From Trema orientale (Eukaryota; Streptophyta; Magnoliopsida; Rosales; Cannabaceae), in NCBI GenBank assembly GCA_002914845.1, contig JXTC01000009.1:875509-939508 (forward strand): a DNA stretch of 64,000 nucleotides, read 5' to 3'. Every line of letters begins with the position of its first letter. Positions within the stretch are counted from its first letter, which is position 1. Under the pieces are notes generated by a model that searched no databases, was not told the origin of the DNA, and saw nothing but the letters and a program-made list of their open reading frames with translations. The position numbers were made by a program, and so were the translations under genes. This document shows, piece by piece, positions 61,879-64,000 of this stretch.

Positions 61879-62707
61879 CTCAAAAAAAAAAAAACAGGGA
61901 TTCCAAATAAATTTGTGTGCTATAGAAACGGCCCATTAGAATCGGCCTAAAAAGGCCTCGCACAAGCGGCACAACCCTATGTGTGCCTTGATTTCGATTT
62001 TCGATACATGACAATTGCGCTTAGCAAAGCCCTTTTACTTTGAAGAGTCGAGCCCAGAGGACACAAGCTAATTAGTGTTTCGTGGGTTAACTTTAGAGCT
62101 TTTATGTAAATTGAGGCCCATAATCCTAAAAATTGAAAAATTCCAGATAAGCTGAAAGAAAAATTCCGGATTTATTTAGAAATATATCCCTCTTTAATAA
62201 TACTTAGAAAAGTACCATTTTTTAAAAGTTGGTACCTTTTAAAATTACTCAAGGTAACCAATCAAATTACTTAGAGTAATCAAGAGTTATTTGAGATAAC
62301 CACTCCGATTACCTCAAATACCTCAATAATTAGTGAAAAGTGATATTTTTATAAATATTTTGGAAAGTAGTATTTTTCTAAATAGTTTTGGAATTTTTCA
62401 AAAAATTTAAAAATCTGGGATTTTTCATTTTTTTTAGAACTTTACAATAAAAGAAAAATCAATTTTCCACTTAACTTTGNGTCTTCTAACAGACCCATTT
62501 AGTTTAAAGTGTAGGAAATTAGAATGTGTATTCTTTTTTTACAATTTCTTTTCAATAAATGACCGAGTATATATATATATTTATACTTAGTGTCTCTATT
62601 TATATACTAGTTTTAGTTTATTTACTGAGTATGTATTATTTTTTATACTAGATACATTATATTTTACACTTATATATTCAATGATATATACAGATTATTT
62701 TGCTACA
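61879..62707. other. AT-rich intergenic DNA
   Basis: Contains degenerate ggtaacc/ ttacct words at 62220-62340, like those at the window start, a TA run at 62561-62580, and one ambiguous base at 62480. No gene. Confidence 0.45.
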
Positions 62708-62795
62708 ACATTTGAAAAATTGGCATTTACATAAAATGGCCCAAACTTTGGGAGTTTGCTAAGACCCCTAAAGTTTCTAATTTGTCCCTAATCTT
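62708..62795 (+). repeat. Dispersed repeat, copy B (same as 49908-49996)
   Basis: Identical over about 85 bp to the copy 12.8 kb upstream and in the same orientation. Confidence 0.8.
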
Positions 62796-62835
62796 TCATT
62801 GACTGGTTAAGGTTTATTTATTGACTGCAGATTGA

Positions 62836-62989
62836 ATTTTATCTACTAACTAGTTGAATTTTTTCTACTAACTAGTTGAATTTTTTTTACTAACTATTTG
62901 AGCTTTTTAAAACCCAAGGGTAAGTTTGGTTCAAAGTTTTTACTAACTATTTGAGCTTTTTAAAACCCAAGGGTAAGTTTGGTTCAAAT
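62836..62989 (+). repeat. Tandem duplications
   Basis: A 53-bp unit beginning ttttactaactatttgagc and ending ttggttcaaag is present twice (62884-62936 and 62937-62988). Just before it, a 24-bp unit around ctactaactagttgaatttt is repeated two to three times, and the larger unit starts with a variant of the same word. Confidence 0.85.
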
Positions 62990-63717
62990 ATACTATATTT
63001 CTAAATATGTACAGTTAATTGTCCTATACGATAAAAATAAGCTTTAGAATTGTTACTTATAAAAGTCTCCCTTAAGCCGAAGGGAAATTGACATGGGTAG
63101 TACTAATTTGGCACAAAATGACATTTTTAGTAGTCTTTTTAAATTGACATTTTTAGTAGTGTCACAAATTGTGTAATGAGATATAACATAATTTGTGACT
63201 AAAAAATTATGATTTTTTTAGGACTGATCAATAGTCATGCAAATTATGTGACCATCCGTCACACAAAGTCATAAAATACTAAAATACTACAAGAAAAGTT
63301 ATTTTTCAAAACACTTCTCAAAAAGTCATTTTAATCAAAATTATTGCTATTTGTGTCAATTTCCCTAAGCCAAAGTCCTGGTGGACCACTTTGTTAAACT
63401 TCGGAATTTTCAGAATTATCACTTTAAGGTGCGGTATTTGTTATTTGGTATTTAATTGAGTTAAAATTTTCAGAAAATATTAGCAATGTAATCTAAAATA
63501 TAATCTTAACTATTATGAAAATGATGGAAACAAAAGGGTTAAAAAGGATTTCACTAATAAAAATTGCTAACAAACTTATAACTTCCAAAATAAAAATAAA
63601 ACATCCAATAACCTTAAGTGACTCATAACCTAATTTCCTTGTTAAACTTAACATCCAACGTCTTTAATATATCGATGAGCTCTTTTGCAAATGTCCTAAA
63701 CAACATTTTTTTAAAAA
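62990..63717. other. Intergenic DNA with possible CACTA-type MITE ends
   Basis: At 63120-63165 the phrase ttgacatttttagtagt occurs twice, the second running into agtagtgtcac, which resembles an outward CACTA end. At 63287 there is tactacaagaaaag, which resembles an inward one. No paired ends with a 3-bp duplication could be confirmed. Confidence 0.35.
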
Positions 63718-64000
63718 AAGGGGCTTATAGAAATATGACCAAATTTTGGGCCTAATTTCAGTAAATATCCCTTTGTCAAAAGTTATAGCAAAATGTCCGG
63801 TATATATGCATATATACCAAGTGTAAAATTTTATATACCAAGTATAAAAAATTATATACCCAGTGCATTTCAGAACAGTAACTATAATTGGTAGATATGT
63901 GTATCTACCAAGTGTAAAAATATATCTACATGGATATTTAGCTATAAAATTTTAAAAGTGGACATCTACTTAATCAAATTTAAAATTTTGGTCATCCACC
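63718..64000 (+). repeat. Inverted-repeat element, copy 3 (runs off the window)
   Basis: Matches 61595-61878 closely; the end at atccacc coincides with the window edge. Confidence 0.8.

Noticed and set aside
1..64000. A new defence, toxin or mobile-element-encoded system
   Set aside because: Every coding block with recognisable domains belongs to known plant classes (NLR, Coa1-like, Copia, Gypsy-related, LINE, CACTA, MULE/Ulp1). What remains is short, low-complexity or non-coding; calling it a new system would be speculation.
1..64000. tRNA or rRNA genes
   Set aside because: No complete cloverleaf or ribosomal sequence was recognised; the only tRNA-like promoter boxes belong to the SINE at 56426-56729.

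Overview
This window is nuclear DNA from a flowering plant, probably a eudicot. It is AT-rich, its genes have introns with GT..AG borders, and it carries plant-type transposons, a coiled-coil NLR disease-resistance gene and a mitochondrial Coa1-like gene. The species cannot be named from the sequence. There is one assembly gap (9736-10021) and a single N at 62480.

Only two host genes could be built exon by exon, both on the minus strand. One is a seven-exon CC-NBS-LRR gene (24987-32470), whose last exon carries an apparent one-base frameshift. The other is a four-exon gene (53474-55958) encoding a 193-residue Coa1-like protein of the inner mitochondrial membrane.

The remainder is mostly nested mobile DNA. 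From left to right: a Mutator-like element carrying a SUMO-protease (Ulp1) gene with its catalytic residues intact (2709-6297); a 14.9 kb CACTA element with exact ends and a 3-bp target duplication (8187-23057), whose decayed Tnp2 and Ulp1-type genes are interrupted by a 6.2 kb gag-protease-only LTR retrotransposon (9235-15463); a LINE remnant split by a solo Copia-type LTR (23100-24615); the NLR gene; a complete but mutated Copia element (32835-38146); a second LINE remnant broken by solo LTRs and a MITE (39656-43797); paired Mutator-type MITEs (46169-46658); a third Ulp1 relic (47585-49318); a hairpin MITE (51653-51825); a hAT-type element (52606-53092); the Coa1-like gene; a tRNA-derived SINE with a 12-bp target duplication (56426-56729); and an AT-rich tail with three copies of a roughly 285-bp inverted-repeat element.

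The transposon genes carry many stops where conserved tryptophans belong, which is what decay of methylated cytosines would give. I found no new defence or gene-regulatory system. The points most worth following are the Ulp1-bearing MULE, the His-to-Tyr changes in the other two Ulp1 domains, the exon-shuffled NLR with its terminal frameshift, and the gag-only retroelement.
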